This document shows positions 1 through 9,126 of a DNA stretch of 64,000 nt, one piece after another. A model generated the notes under the pieces. It was not told the origin of the DNA. It did no database searches and was given only the letters and a program-made list of their open reading frames with translations. Made by a program: the position numbers and the translations under genes. Positions within the stretch are counted from its first letter, which is position 1. Each line of letters starts with the position of its first letter. Origin of the DNA: Paractinoplanes lichenicola (lineage in GTDB: Bacteria > Actinomycetota > Actinomycetes > Mycobacteriales > Micromonosporaceae); the NCBI RefSeq assembly GCF_016785085.1, contig NZ_JAENHO010000002.1, positions 124,001-188,000 on the forward strand, given 5' to 3'.

Positions 1-2660
1 GGGGCGCCGTGGGCACGGCCGACCGCGAGTGGTCGCTCAAGCAGCTGATCGACCGGGTCGTCTCGACGTACCGCAAGGCGGGCGAGAAGAACGGCTACTT
101 CGCCACCAAGGCCGACGCCGAGCTGTTCGATCACGAGCTCACCTGGATGCTGATGCACCAGGTGTTCAGCTTCAACTCGCCGGTCTGGTTCAACGTCGGC
201 ACCAAGTCGCCGCAGCAGGTCAGCGCGTGCTTCATCCTCTCGGTCGACGACTCGATGGACTCGATTCTCGACTGGTACAAGGAGGAGGGCCTGATCTTCA
301 AGGGCGGTTCGGGCTCCGGCGTGAACCTGTCCCGCATCCGCTCCTCCAAGGAGCTGCTGTCGTCCGGGGGGACCGCCAGTGGCCCGGTGAGCTTCATGCG
401 CGGCGCCGACGCCAGCGCCGGCACGATCAAGTCCGGTGGCGCCACCCGCCGGGCCGCCAAGATGGTCATCCTCGACGTCGATCACCCCGACATCGAGGAG
501 TTCGTGCGCACCAAGGCGCGTGAGGAAGACAAGATCCGCGCGCTGCGCGACGCCGGGTTCGACATGGACCTCGGCGGCGACGACATCGTCTCCGTGCAGT
601 ATCAGAACGCCAACAACTCGGTCCGCGTCTCGGACGAGTTCATGCGGGCGTACGAGGAGGGCACTGAGTTCGGCCTGCGCGGCCGGCTCGACGGCGAGGT
701 CATCGAGAAGGTCGACGCCAAGAAGCTCTTCCGCGACATCGCCCAGGCCGCTTGGGAGTGCGCCGACCCCGGCCTGCAGTACGACGACATCATCAACGAC
801 TGGCACACCAACCCCGAGACCGGCCGGATCACCGCGTCCAACCCGTGCTCGGAATACATGTCGCTGGACGACTCGTCCTGCAACCTGGCCTCGCTCAACC
901 TCATGAAGTTCCTCAAGGCCGACGGCGGCTTCGAGACCGAGAAGTTCGTGAAGAGCGTCGAGTTCATCATCACCGCGATGGAGATCTCGATCTCGTTCGC
1001 CGACTTCCCGACCGAGAAGATCGGCATCACCACCCGCGCCTACCGTCAGCTCGGCATCGGCTACGCGAACATCGGCGCCCTGCTGATGGCCTCCGGCCTG
1101 CCGTACGACTCGGAGGCGGGCCGCAGCGTCGCCGCCGCGATCACCTCGGTGATGACCGGCACGGCGTATCGTCGCTCGGCCGAGCTGGCCGGAGTCGTCG
1201 GGCCGTACGAGGGTTACGCCCGCAACGCCGACGCCCACAAGCGGGTCATGCGCAAGCACGCCGCGGCCAGCGACGACATCCGCCCGGCGCACCCGATCGC
1301 CGCCGAGCTGGCCCGCGAGGCCGGCAAGCAGTGGCAGGACGGCCTCAAGATCGGCGAGAAGAACGGCTGGCGCAACGCCCAGGCGTCGGTGCTCGCCCCG
1401 ACCGGCACCATCGGCCTGATGATGGACTGCGACACCACCGGCATCGAGCCCGACCTGGCCCTGGTCAAGTTCAAGAAGCTCGTCGGCGGCGGCTCGATGC
1501 AGATCGTCAACCAGACGGTCCCGCGCGCCCTGCGCAGCCTCGGCTACCCCGAGGAGCAGGTCGAGGCGATCGTCGAGCACATCTCCGACCACGGCAACGT
1601 CGTCGACGCGCCGGGCCTCAAGCCCGAGCACTACCCGGTCTTCGACTGCGCCATGGGCGAGCGCGTGATCTCGCCGCTCGGCCACGTGCGCATGATGGCC
1701 GCCGTGCAGCCGTTCATCTCGGGCGCCATCTCCAAGACGGTCAACATGCCCGAGACGGCGACCGTCGAGGAGATCGAGGAGATCCACTACCAGGGCTGGA
1801 AGCTCGGCCTGAAGGCGCTCGCGATCTACCGCGACAACTGCAAGGTCGGCCAGCCGCTCTCCGCGGCCGGCAAGAAGTCCGGCACCGCCTCGACCGAGAC
1901 CGCCGCCACCGAGGCCCCCGCGGCCGAGGTCGAGAAGGTCGTCGAGAAGGTCATCGAATACCGCCCGGTCCGCAAGCGGCTGCCCAAGAAGCGCCCGTCC
2001 GAGACGGTCTCCTTCTCGGTCGGCGGGGCCGAGGGCTACCTCACCGCGTCGTCCTACCCGGACGACGGCCTCGGCGAGGTCTTCCTCAAGATGTCGAAGC
2101 AGGGTTCGACCCTGGCCGGGGTCATGGACGCCTTCTCCGTCGCGATCTCGATAGGCCTGCAGTACGGCGTCCCGCTGGAGACGTACGTCAGCAAGTTCAC
2201 CAACATGCGCTTCGAGCCGGCCGGCATGACCGACGACCCGGACGTGCGCATGGCAGCGTCGGTGATGGACTACATCTTCCGTCGCCTGGCGCTCGACTTC
2301 CTGCCGTACGACACCCGCGCCGACCTGGGCATCTTCACCGCCAAGGAGCGTGCCGCCCAGGTCCAGGCCGAGGCAGCGGCCGAGGCCGCCGCGGTCGACC
2401 AGGTCGTGACCACCCTGGCCGCCTCCGCCCCGGTCTCCGCCCCGGTCGGCGGGGCCACCGCCCCGGCCGACGCCGTGATCCCGACGGCGGAGCCGGAAAA
2501 GGCCGCGCCGTCCTCGGCCGGCTCCTCCACCGAGCTGCTCGAGGTCGTCACCGGCCACTCGGCCGACGCGCCGCTCTGCTTCACCTGCGGCACCAAGATG
2601 CGCCGCGCCGGCAGCTGCTACGTCTGCGAAGGCTGCGGCTCCACCTCCGGCTGCAGCTGA
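1..2660 (+). CDS. nrdJ: Adenosylcobalamin-dependent (class II) ribonucleotide reductase, 5'-truncated
   Basis: Reduces ribonucleotides to deoxyribonucleotides in the cytoplasm using a B12-derived radical, independent of oxygen. The reading frame is open at the left window edge, so the N-terminus lies outside; about 885 residues are visible, against roughly 950 usual for actinobacterial NrdJ. Visible family motifs are QVSACFILSV, the NPCSEY active-site cysteine segment with NLASLNL after it, and APTGTIGLMMDCDTTG. An Ala/Glu/Pro-rich spacer precedes a Cys-rich tail (CFTCGTKM, CYVCEGCG) ending CS, typical of the shuttle cysteines that re-reduce the active site. The GTG at 9 is an internal codon, not the start. 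A strong hairpin follows the stop. Any cobalamin riboswitch would lie upstream of the window. Confidence 0.96.
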   Translation, partial: GAVGTADREWSLKQLIDRVVSTYRKAGEKNGYFATKADAELFDHELTWMLMHQVFSFNSPVWFNVGTKSPQQVSACFILSVDDSMDSILDWYKEEGLIFKGGSGSGVNLSRIRSSKELLSSGGTASGPVSFMRGADASAGTIKSGGATRRAAKMVILDVDHPDIEEFVRTKAREEDKIRALRDAGFDMDLGGDDIVSVQYQNANNSVRVSDEFMRAYEEGTEFGLRGRLDGEVIEKVDAKKLFRDIAQAAWECADPGLQYDDIINDWHTNPETGRITASNPCSEYMSLDDSSCNLASLNLMKFLKADGGFETEKFVKSVEFIITAMEISISFADFPTEKIGITTRAYRQLGIGYANIGALLMASGLPYDSEAGRSVAAAITSVMTGTAYRRSAELAGVVGPYEGYARNADAHKRVMRKHAAASDDIRPAHPIAAELAREAGKQWQDGLKIGEKNGWRNAQASVLAPTGTIGLMMDCDTTGIEPDLALVKFKKLVGGGSMQIVNQTVPRALRSLGYPEEQVEAIVEHISDHGNVVDAPGLKPEHYPVFDCAMGERVISPLGHVRMMAAVQPFISGAISKTVNMPETATVEEIEEIHYQGWKLGLKALAIYRDNCKVGQPLSAAGKKSGTASTETAATEAPAAEVEKVVEKVIEYRPVRKRLPKKRPSETVSFSVGGAEGYLTASSYPDDGLGEVFLKMSKQGSTLAGVMDAFSVAISIGLQYGVPLETYVSKFTNMRFEPAGMTDDPDVRMAASVMDYIFRRLALDFLPYDTRADLGIFTAKERAAQVQAEAAAEAAAVDQVVTTLAASAPVSAPVGGATAPADAVIPTAEPEKAAPSSAGSSTELLEVVTGHSADAPLCFTCGTKMRRAGSCYVCEGCGSTSGCS

Positions 2661-2676
2661 CACCGGGGTTGGCATC

Positions 2677-2710
2677 GATGCCTCCCACCCGTTTCCGGGT
2701 GGGAGGCATC
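2677..2710 (+). terminator. Intrinsic terminator after nrdJ
   Basis: Perfect 15-bp stem (2677-2691 with 2696-2710) closed by a TTTC tetraloop, 17 bases after the nrdJ stop codon. It has no clear T-tract, which is common in high-GC actinobacteria. Confidence 0.85.
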
Positions 2711-2986
2711 GGCTTTCCGGCGTCCGGCACACTCGGGCCATGAACGAGATCTCCCACCCGCTTCGCTGGCTGTTGGGTTGACGAAGCCGTCATGGGAGAA
2801 CCGGACGTCGAGCTCGCGGCGCGCGCCGATTTCGAGGGGCTGTTCGTCGATGTCACTCTGGATGGCGCTGGCCCGCACACACCTGGCGAGGGCGAAGGTC
2901 GACCTCGATCGCATCCTCCAGTGGCTGGCCGACGACCAGATCGAGGTCGAGCTCCAGTGACCGGGTCATTCCGCTACCGTGTGCCG
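2711..2986. other. Gap with possible degenerate ORF
   Basis: No convincing intact gene. A 13-codon ORF (ATG at 2741) and a short ORF at 2778-2960 ending in a protein-like stretch (QWLADDQIEVELQ) both lie here, with other frames open alongside. This could be the remains of a decayed gene or plain spacer; I cannot assign a family. Confidence 0.25.
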
Positions 2987-3253
2987 ATGCGTCTCCTCTC
3001 CGGCCTGGCTCAAGCTCTGGTGGTCTGGGCAGCGGCGCTGACGGTCGTCTGGCTGATCCGTAACGTCGCCGTGTTGTGGGCGGCCCTCGCGACGGCCCTG
3101 GTAGCGGTGATCCTGCTCGGCCAGTGGCACAGCCGCCGCTCGCGCCCCGACACCGCAGTCGGCGCCTACACCGGGGCCGTGCTGTGGCCCGTGCTCTTCG
3201 GCGCCGCCCTCATCGGGATCAACATCGTCGCCAACAGTTCGAGTTACGAATAG
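2987..3253 (+). CDS. Small two-helix membrane protein, unknown function
   Basis: Codes for about 88 residues starting MRLLSGLAQ, with two hydrophobic stretches (about residues 5-45, possibly two helices, and 62-80) separated by an Arg/His-rich loop (HSRRSRP). The frame is open further upstream, but the coding-like hydrophobic pattern begins at this ATG; an in-frame GTG lies two codons earlier. The stop overlaps the 3' end of the convergent gene by 10 bases. No family recognised. Confidence 0.6.
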   Translation: MRLLSGLAQALVVWAAALTVVWLIRNVAVLWAALATALVAVILLGQWHSRRSRPDTAVGAYTGAVLWPVLFGAALIGINIVANSSSYE

Positions 3254-4389
3254 CTGACGAGTTCCTCCAGGGCGGCCCGCGACGGCAAGTGGGTCAGCAG
3301 ATGCCGGACGTTGCGGTCGGCGAAGCGGGCGTCCTCGTCGCCGGTGGCTTCGAGCGCAAGTTCCACCTGCCCGGCCACGTAGTTCTGCAGCCCGATCGCC
3401 GTCCCGCGGAAGTCGGCCAAGGTCAGCGGCCGTGTCGACCCGTAACCCTCGAGCAGGGCCCGCGCCCCGGCCTCGTTCACGCCGCCGTTCGGGTCGACGG
3501 CCCAGTTCGCCAGGGCCGCCGCCAGTTCCCATTCCGGTGGCAGCCCGGCCGCGTGCTCCCACCCGCTCACCACGAGAGTTTTCGACACCCGTACGTTCCC
3601 CGGGTTGAAGTTGTTGTGACACAGCACCGGTTCCGTGGTCGCGGCATGACAGTCCCCGATGGACTCCAGCTCGGCCAGCGCGGGCAGCGCCGCGGTCAGC
3701 ACCGGGGCCCAGGCCGCCCCCTTGGCCGTGGCCGGCCCGGCCAGCTCGGCCCAGCCCCGGGTCGAGAGCCGCCGGTCGTTCCAGGGGCAGATCTCCGCCG
3801 CCGGGAACCGCAGCCCGTGCACGATCGCCAGCAGCGCCCCGACCTCGCGGGTGATGGTCGCGCTGACCGGCGCGGCGAGGGGCGGCCCGGACCGCACCGA
3901 TTCGTAGACCCGCCAGCGGTGCCCGCCGATCTCTTCGACGACCCGGCCGTCGAGGCTGCGCACCGGCCGGGGCAGCGTGACCCCGGCCCGCAGCGCGGCC
4001 TCCTGGAAGCGGGTGTTCTCCTCGCCGTCGGTGACCGGATAGACGTCGTCGACGGTGCGGACCGCCCAGCGGCCCTGACCGGTCTCGAGCAGCCAGCGCC
4101 GGCCCATCTCGTCCGGCCGGGCCAGCGACCGCATCGCGACCACCGCGCCCAGCCCGTACCGGTCCGCGAGCTGCTCGGCGAGTGCCTGACCGGCTTCGAC
4201 GGCGCCGCCGCGGCCACGGTCGACCTCGGCCTTGAGGTCGGCCCAGGTGCGGAAGCCGTATTGCCGGGCCAGTGCCGTCTGTGCGTCGGCCAGGGTCGCC
4301 TCGGGGCGCGTGTCGCGCAGGCCGGCCAGCAGATCTTTGGCCTGGCGGCGCAGGTGGTCGAGGTGGGGGTTGTCGGGCAGGGTCTTCAT
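3244..4389 (-). CDS. Aminoglycoside-phosphotransferase-fold protein, possibly a pseudokinase
   Basis: 381 residues. The N-terminal 60 residues (HLDHLRRQAKDLL, ALARQYGFRTWADLK) match a short helical module often found at the start of actinobacterial ankyrin-like proteins; the rest resembles an APH/choline-kinase fold. The Brenner-type loop, normally HxDxxxxN, reads CHNNFNPGN here (Asp to Asn), and the usual metal-binding DW(D/E) motif reads GWEHA. Both catalytic aspartates therefore appear replaced, so activity is doubtful. It is convergent with the small membrane protein gene and shares 10 bp with its end. The substrate is unknown. Confidence 0.7.
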   Translation of the reverse strand: MKTLPDNPHLDHLRRQAKDLLAGLRDTRPEATLADAQTALARQYGFRTWADLKAEVDRGRGGAVEAGQALAEQLADRYGLGAVVAMRSLARPDEMGRRWLLETGQGRWAVRTVDDVYPVTDGEENTRFQEAALRAGVTLPRPVRSLDGRVVEEIGGHRWRVYESVRSGPPLAAPVSATITREVGALLAIVHGLRFPAAEICPWNDRRLSTRGWAELAGPATAKGAAWAPVLTAALPALAELESIGDCHAATTEPVLCHNNFNPGNVRVSKTLVVSGWEHAAGLPPEWELAAALANWAVDPNGGVNEAGARALLEGYGSTRPLTLADFRGTAIGLQNYVAGQVELALEATGDEDARFADRNVRHLLTHLPSRAALEELVSYS

Positions 4390-4572
4390 CGGAGCACCTC
4401 GCTCAGCGCCCGGACCCGCACGGGCGGTCAGAGCGTCGGCAGCCGTCGCCCAACCGAATCTCGTGGGGTGGCTTCAAGCCTTCCGGCGGGTCTCGGCGCG
4501 CTCCCCGGCACGCGTCCGAAGGTTAACCCGATCTCCACGAGGCCCGCCAGGTTTAACGTGTAAGTTCGGGGC

Positions 4573-5784
4573 GTGAGCGCCACCGAGTTCGATCGTCCCC
4601 GCCTCGAACTGGCCAAGGTGGCAGTCGGCTTCACCTTTGCCACAAACGGCCTCGCGTACGCGGGATGGCTGGCCCGGGCCCCCGCGGTCCGCGACGGTCT
4701 CGACCTCTCGGCGGCCGGCTTCGGGCTGCTCCTGCTGTGCCTGTCGGTGGCCGCGATCAGCGCCATCCCGCTGGCCGGCCCGCTCGTGCAGCGCTTCGGC
4801 CCGGCCAGGGCGGTGCTGATCGGCAGCACGTCGATGGTGCTCGGGCTCACCGGCCTGGCCACCGGCACCCTCGTCGGCTCGGTGCCGCTGGCCGGGCTGG
4901 GCCTGGTGCTGACCGGCATGGGCAACAGCACGTGGGACGTCGCCATGAACGTCGAGGGGGCCGACGTCGAGCGCCGCCTGGGCCGCACGATCATGCCCCG
5001 CTTCCACGCCGGCTTCAGCCTGGGCACGGTGCTCGGCGCGGCCTTCAGCGCCGTCGCGGCCGCGGTCGACCTGCCGATCTGGGCTCAGCTTTACATCACC
5101 GCGGCGCTGGCGGCGGCGGTCACGGCCCCGACCGTACGCAAATTCCTGCCCTACCACCCGCTGCCCGCCGGTGAGAAGCCCGCGATGAGCGTGGGCCAGG
5201 CCTGGCGGGAGCCCCGGACCGTGCTGATCGGCCTGGTCATGCTCGGCTTCGGCTTCACGGAGGGCACGGCCAACGACTGGCTGGCCATCGGCCTGGTCGA
5301 CGGCTATCGGGCCGACGACACGATCGCCGCCATCGCGTTCGGGAGTTTCGTCACCGCGATGACGCTGGGCCGGCTCTTCGGCGGCTACGCGATCGAGCGT
5401 TGGGGCCGCGTCCTCACCCTGCGCCTCACCGCGGCGTCGGCCGCCCTCGGTCTGCTGCTGGTCGTCTCCGAGATCGCCGTCCCGTTCGCGATCGCGGGCG
5501 CGTTGCTCTGGGGCGCGGGCGCGTCGCTGGGTTTCCCGATCGGCATGAGCTCGGCCGCCGACGATCCGGCCCGCGCCGCCATCCGCGTCTCGGTGGCTGG
5601 CTCGGTCGGCTACGGCGCTTTCCTGGCCGGCCCGCCCCTGATCGGCCTGCTCGCCGAGCACGTGGGCGTCCTCCGGGCGATGCTGTGCGTCTTCGGCGCC
5701 CTGGCCCTGGGCCTGCTCGCCTCGGGCGCCACCCGGCCCATCGAGCCGGCCCCGGACGGGGTGGCGGGAAAGTCCGGGGACTGA
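4573..5784 (+). CDS. Major facilitator superfamily transporter
   Basis: 403 residues with about 12 hydrophobic segments, typical MFS length. The pattern (N-terminal LARAPAVRDGLDLSAAGFGLLLL, a conserved SLGTVLGAAFS region, and TLGRLFGGYAIERWGR between the later helices) resembles the YbjJ-like group of inner-membrane exporters. A GTG start at 4573 gives a short basic N-terminal segment before helix 1. It stands 12 bp upstream of the SRPBCC gene in the same direction, so the two may be co-transcribed. The substrate cannot be read from sequence. Confidence 0.85.
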   Translation: MSATEFDRPRLELAKVAVGFTFATNGLAYAGWLARAPAVRDGLDLSAAGFGLLLLCLSVAAISAIPLAGPLVQRFGPARAVLIGSTSMVLGLTGLATGTLVGSVPLAGLGLVLTGMGNSTWDVAMNVEGADVERRLGRTIMPRFHAGFSLGTVLGAAFSAVAAAVDLPIWAQLYITAALAAAVTAPTVRKFLPYHPLPAGEKPAMSVGQAWREPRTVLIGLVMLGFGFTEGTANDWLAIGLVDGYRADDTIAAIAFGSFVTAMTLGRLFGGYAIERWGRVLTLRLTAASAALGLLLVVSEIAVPFAIAGALLWGAGASLGFPIGMSSAADDPARAAIRVSVAGSVGYGAFLAGPPLIGLLAEHVGVLRAMLCVFGALALGLLASGATRPIEPAPDGVAGKSGD

Positions 5785-5796
5785 CAGCCTCGGTCC

Positions 5797-6225
5797 ATGG
5801 CGTACGACAAGTCCGCGGTGATCAAGTCAAACGTAGAAGCCACGCCCGTACGGGTGTGGTCCGCACTGACCGACGCCGAGGCGCTCACCGCTTGGTATTG
5901 GCCGGCCTCGATGCACCCGCGCGCCCACTCCGACCCGGTCGTCGGCGGCCGTTTCGGCATCGACGCGGGCGACATGGGCTTCGCGGGGGAGTATCTCGAG
6001 CTCGACCCGCCCCGCCGCCTGGTGCAGTCGTGGCGCTGGGCCGGCGACGACCGGGACAGCCGGGTGACGATCGAGCTCACCCCGTCCGGCGCCGGCACCG
6101 ATCTGCTGATCGTCCACGACCAGGTCGACGACGAGACCGCCGAGATGTACAGGGCTGGCTGGGAGAGCTGCCTGACCCGGCTGCCCGTCTATCTCTTGGC
6201 TACTTCGAGCGCAGAAAATCGGTGA
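5797..6225 (+). CDS. SRPBCC (AHSA1-like) domain protein
   Basis: 142 residues filling a single START/Bet v1-like fold: vector start VIKSNVEATPVRVWSALTD, WYWPASMHP, GGRF, and the closing helix EMYRAGWESCLTRL. This family binds hydrophobic ligands and is often next to small regulators; here no ArsR partner is present. It lies 12 bp after the MFS gene. Its 3' end overlaps the convergent hydrolase gene by 26 bp, so transcription from one side may interfere with the other. Exact role unknown. Confidence 0.8.
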   Translation: MAYDKSAVIKSNVEATPVRVWSALTDAEALTAWYWPASMHPRAHSDPVVGGRFGIDAGDMGFAGEYLELDPPRRLVQSWRWAGDDRDSRVTIELTPSGAGTDLLIVHDQVDDETAEMYRAGWESCLTRLPVYLLATSSAENR

Positions 6226-7099
6226 TCAGCCCGGCCAGCACGGCCGGCTGCTCGATCACCATCGCGTGCGAGGCGTCGGCCAGCTGGATGTATCGCGGGT
6301 GCCCGGCCGCGCGCACCTGGTCGAGCAGATAGCGCCGGTGCGCCTCGTAGAGCTCGGCGAACGGCTCCTGCTCGGGCAGGTTGCGGGTGGCCAGCACGAC
6401 CAGCTCCGGGCACGACGTCGCGGCGTACACCGGGCCAAGATCAAGTTCGTTCATCAGCGTACGCAATTGGGTCGTCACCGCGGCCGAGGGGCGCATCGAC
6501 GTCTCGCCGTTCTCGTGCGCGAGGTTGCGCCGGAAGCCCTCGATCCACACCTTCTCGTTGGCCCCCATGTCGCGCGCCGCCGCCTGCTGCCGCTCGACCA
6601 GGTCGGCCAGCTGATCCGCCTCGATCACCTGACCGGCCAGGGCCGCCATCCGGTCGAAGATCCCGTGCAGCCGGGCCAGCTCGGCGGCCGCCTTCTCCGG
6701 GTCCAGCCCCGGCAGCTGCGCCGGCGTGACCGGCGGCGGATTCCCGTCGAGGCTCACCACGCCCGGCGCCTCCGGATGCCGCTGACCCCACAGCGCGGCC
6801 AGCATCCCGCCGAGCGAGTGCCCCACCACGGCGGGCCGTTCGATCTCCATCTGTACGCACACCGCCGCGAGGTCGCCCAGCGCGGTGTCCCACGTCCACG
6901 AGCCCTCGCCCGAGCGCCCGTGCCCCCGCAGGTCCACGGTGATCACCCGGTGGTTCGGCCGCAGGGCGCGCGCCAGCGTGGTCATCATGGCCAGGTTGCC
7001 CCCGGCGCCGTGCAGCAACAGCAGCGGCGGCTGGTCCCCACCGAAGTCGCGGACCGCGAGCGGCACGTCGCCCGCGTCGATCAGCCGATCATTGATCAT
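6200..7099 (-). CDS. Alpha/beta-fold hydrolase
   Basis: 299 residues. The fold signature is clear: oxyanion-hole segment LLLHGAGGN, strand VITVDLRGHGRSG, nucleophile elbow GHSLGG, and a late histidine in DASHAMVIEQP near the C-terminus. The start ATG at 7099 lies inside the last codons of the upstream HTH gene (11-bp overlap), so the two are probably translated together from one message. Substrate unknown; the family includes esterases, epoxide hydrolases and haloperoxidase-like enzymes. Confidence 0.88.
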   Translation of the reverse strand: MINDRLIDAGDVPLAVRDFGGDQPPLLLLHGAGGNLAMMTTLARALRPNHRVITVDLRGHGRSGEGSWTWDTALGDLAAVCVQMEIERPAVVGHSLGGMLAALWGQRHPEAPGVVSLDGNPPPVTPAQLPGLDPEKAAAELARLHGIFDRMAALAGQVIEADQLADLVERQQAAARDMGANEKVWIEGFRRNLAHENGETSMRPSAAVTTQLRTLMNELDLGPVYAATSCPELVVLATRNLPEQEPFAELYEAHRRYLLDQVRAAGHPRYIQLADASHAMVIEQPAVLAGLITDFLRSK

Positions 7100-7589
7100 C
7101 AGAGTCTCCAGGCGAGTCGGAAGTGTCGGAAGAGTCGGAGGGCGCGGAGCGCAGCCGATCCCGTACGGCCACCGACGGCACTCCGCCGTCCGGGTGCCGG
7201 GGCAGCCGCCCGCGTTTCACCAGGTCGTGCACGCCTTGCCGGGTGATCCCGAGCATCGCGCCCGCGGTGGCATACGAGATCGACTCGAACCACGGATGCC
7301 CGACCCGCCGGGCCACCACCCGTCCGAGCGGCGAGCCCCACCACGCGGCCGGCGGGTCGAACGGCCCGTCACCGGGATAGAGGGTCGCGATCAGCCGGGC
7401 CGAGGCCATCGTCGCGGCCGTGTCGTCGCCGTCGCGCAGGGTCGACGCCCACCCGCGGGCGCGCAGCCGCACTAGCCGCCGCAGCGCGTCGACCGCGTCG
7501 TCCCCCTCGAGCAGCACCTCGAGCGGATCGAGCAGCCGCACGTCGAGGAGCCGCACGATCTGCTCGACGAGTGGGTCGTCCCGGGTCAT
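7089..7589 (-). CDS. HTH DNA-binding protein
   Basis: About 166 residues counted from the MTRDDPL start; the frame extends 12 codons further to an alternative start. The C-terminal half holds a helix-turn-helix-like segment (SYATAGAMLGITRQGVHDLV, then KRGRLPRHPDGG), of the kind used by small DNA-binding proteins that test a promoter for a partner gene. A Ser/Asp-rich acidic tail follows. It overlaps the hydrolase gene downstream by 11 bp, so it may regulate that operon. No family name can be given with confidence. Confidence 0.7.
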   Translation of the reverse strand: MTRDDPLVEQIVRLLDVRLLDPLEVLLEGDDAVDALRRLVRLRARGWASTLRDGDDTAATMASARLIATLYPGDGPFDPPAAWWGSPLGRVVARRVGHPWFESISYATAGAMLGITRQGVHDLVKRGRLPRHPDGGVPSVAVRDRLRSAPSDSSDTSDSPGDSDDQ

Positions 7590-7755
7590 GCCGCCATGTT
7601 CTCGGTCCTTGACGCGCGGTGTCAAGTGGCGTGAAGTCCGAAGTGCCCGCCGGTGTCGTCACTGTCCGCACATCGACCATCTCGGACGCGGCCTTCCGCT
7701 CACCCTTCCAAGACCAGTACGGTGTGCCCCGAATCTCTCGGGAAGGGATCCACTA

Positions 7756-8304
7756 GTGCGTGCGCTCGTCGTCGGAGTGGCTCTGCTGCTCGTCCTGACC
7801 GGCTGCGACGACAGCGAGGACAAGGCGGCCGCGGCCCCGCCACCGGCCACCGTCGTCACGCAGCCCGCGGCCTCGGCCGGTGGCGCCTGCATCCTCTGGG
7901 ACTACGCCTTCATCCAGGAGAAGATCGGCGTCGCCTTCGACGTGGCCGCCTCCGACCAGGTCGCCACCACGTCGACCTGCGTCGTGCAGACCGCGGCGGC
8001 CGGCTATCCCGACCTCACCCTGTCGGTCGTGGAGAGCACCAAGGCCGGCCCGGCGCAGTTTCTCAGCGACCTGAAGCCGGCCGGCTCGACCACGCTCAAG
8101 GGGCTCGGCCAGGCGGCGTACCGGCTTTACACCCCACCCGCGGCGGGACGCGGCCCGATCATCGAGATCGGCTGGCTCAGCAAGGCGAAGCAGTTGCAGA
8201 CGCTGCGCTTCACCTTCGCCGCGGACGCGACAGCCGCCGCCGTGACCGCGATGAACCCGAAGCTCATCGCCCTCGCCGAAGCGATGGACACGACGAACGG
8301 CTGA
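7756..8304 (+). CDS. Putative lipoprotein
   Basis: 182 residues from a GTG start. The N-terminus is a lipoprotein signal: a short basic start (VRALVVG), a hydrophobic core, and lipobox LTGC, giving a lipidated Cys near residue 18, followed by a low-complexity Asp/Ala/Pro linker. The mature part has a cysteine pair (GGACILWDYAF and STCVVQT) and an alternating strand pattern reminiscent of extracytoplasmic DUF3558-like domains, but I cannot assign it. A purine-rich GGGAAGGGA precedes the start by a suitable distance. It ends 22 bp before the convergent ideR. Confidence 0.7.
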   Translation: MRALVVGVALLLVLTGCDDSEDKAAAAPPPATVVTQPAASAGGACILWDYAFIQEKIGVAFDVAASDQVATTSTCVVQTAAAGYPDLTLSVVESTKAGPAQFLSDLKPAGSTTLKGLGQAAYRLYTPPAAGRGPIIEIGWLSKAKQLQTLRFTFAADATAAAVTAMNPKLIALAEAMDTTNG

Positions 8305-8326
8305 CGTCCGTCTTGCCGTCCCGGCC

Positions 8327-9022
8327 TCAGTGGGCCGCGACGAACACCCGTGACGCGACCTCGCGAGGCAGGCGGATCTTGTCACCCGAGCGGTCTATGG
8401 TCACCCCGTCGCGCTCCTGGGCCACCGTCACCGTCGTGCCGGGGTCGATGCCCGCGGCGTGCAACTGACGCAGCACGTCGGCGTTGGTCTGCACGCTCTC
8501 GCAGATGCGCTGCACCACGACACTGCCGGTGAGCCCGGGGAACGCCAGATTGCGCTCGCCGGGGACCTCGGCGTGCTCGGCGCCGTCGCCAAAAGCGTCA
8601 AGACCGGGAATCGGATTCCCGTACGGAGATCTGGTCGGCTTGTTGAGCAGCTCGTAGACCTTCTTCTCGACCGAGTCGCTCATCACGTGCTCCCAGCGGC
8701 AGGCCTCCTCGTGGGCCTCCTCGTAGGGCATGCCGATGACGTTGACCAGCAGCAACTCGGCCAGCCGGTGCTTGCGCATGACGGCCACCGCGGTCGAGCG
8801 GCCGTCGTCGGTCAGCACCAGGTGCCGGTCGTTCTCGATGGTCAGCAGGCCGTCACGCTCCATGCGGGCGACCGTCTGGCTGACCGTGGGACCGCTCTGG
8901 TGGAGCCGCTCGGCGATGCGTGCCCGCAGCGGCGGCACACCCTCCTCCTCGAGCTCGAGGATGGTGCGCAAATACATCTCGGTGGTGTCGATCAGGTCGT
9001 GGTTGTGCAGTGACGCCTTCAT
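8327..9022 (-). CDS. ideR: Iron-dependent repressor IdeR/DtxR
   Basis: 231 residues, the same length as mycobacterial IdeR. The winged HTH occupies residues 1-75 (DTTEMYLRTILELEEEG, then RIAERLHQSGPTVSQTVARM), followed by the metal-binding dimerisation domain with MRKHRLAE and EACRWEHVMS (Cys, Glu and His ligands), then an SH3-like C-terminal domain (VTVAQERDGVTI). With Fe(II) bound it represses iron uptake and activates storage genes. Proximity to a group 2 sigma gene mirrors the sigB-ideR pair of Mycobacterium. An ATGA overlap with a leader ORF suggests translational coupling. Confidence 0.95.
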   Translation of the reverse strand: MKASLHNHDLIDTTEMYLRTILELEEEGVPPLRARIAERLHQSGPTVSQTVARMERDGLLTIENDRHLVLTDDGRSTAVAVMRKHRLAELLLVNVIGMPYEEAHEEACRWEHVMSDSVEKKVYELLNKPTRSPYGNPIPGLDAFGDGAEHAEVPGERNLAFPGLTGSVVVQRICESVQTNADVLRQLHAAGIDPGTTVTVAQERDGVTIDRSGDKIRLPREVASRVFVAAH

Positions 9023-9105
9023 GCTCCGACCTCCCAGCGGCCTCGGCGGACCGCCGGCCTCGCCCCGAACCAGGACGCAGCCGGGCTGATGACGAATTCA
9101 TTCAC
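9019..9105 (-). CDS. Possible 28-residue leader peptide upstream of ideR
   Basis: A GTG at 9103-9105 opens a 28-codon frame (VNEFVISPAASWFG, then an Arg-rich end) whose TGA overlaps the ideR ATG by four bases (ATGA). A good ribosome-binding site (GGGAGGG at about 9113-9119) precedes it at normal spacing, and a TATTAT -10-like box sits just upstream. This arrangement fits a translated leader coupled to ideR. It could equally be a chance ORF; no homologue is known to me. Confidence 0.4.
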   Translation of the reverse strand: MNEFVISPAASWFGARPAVRRGRWEVGA

Positions 9106-9126
9106 AGTGCGGCCCTCCCAGCAGCG

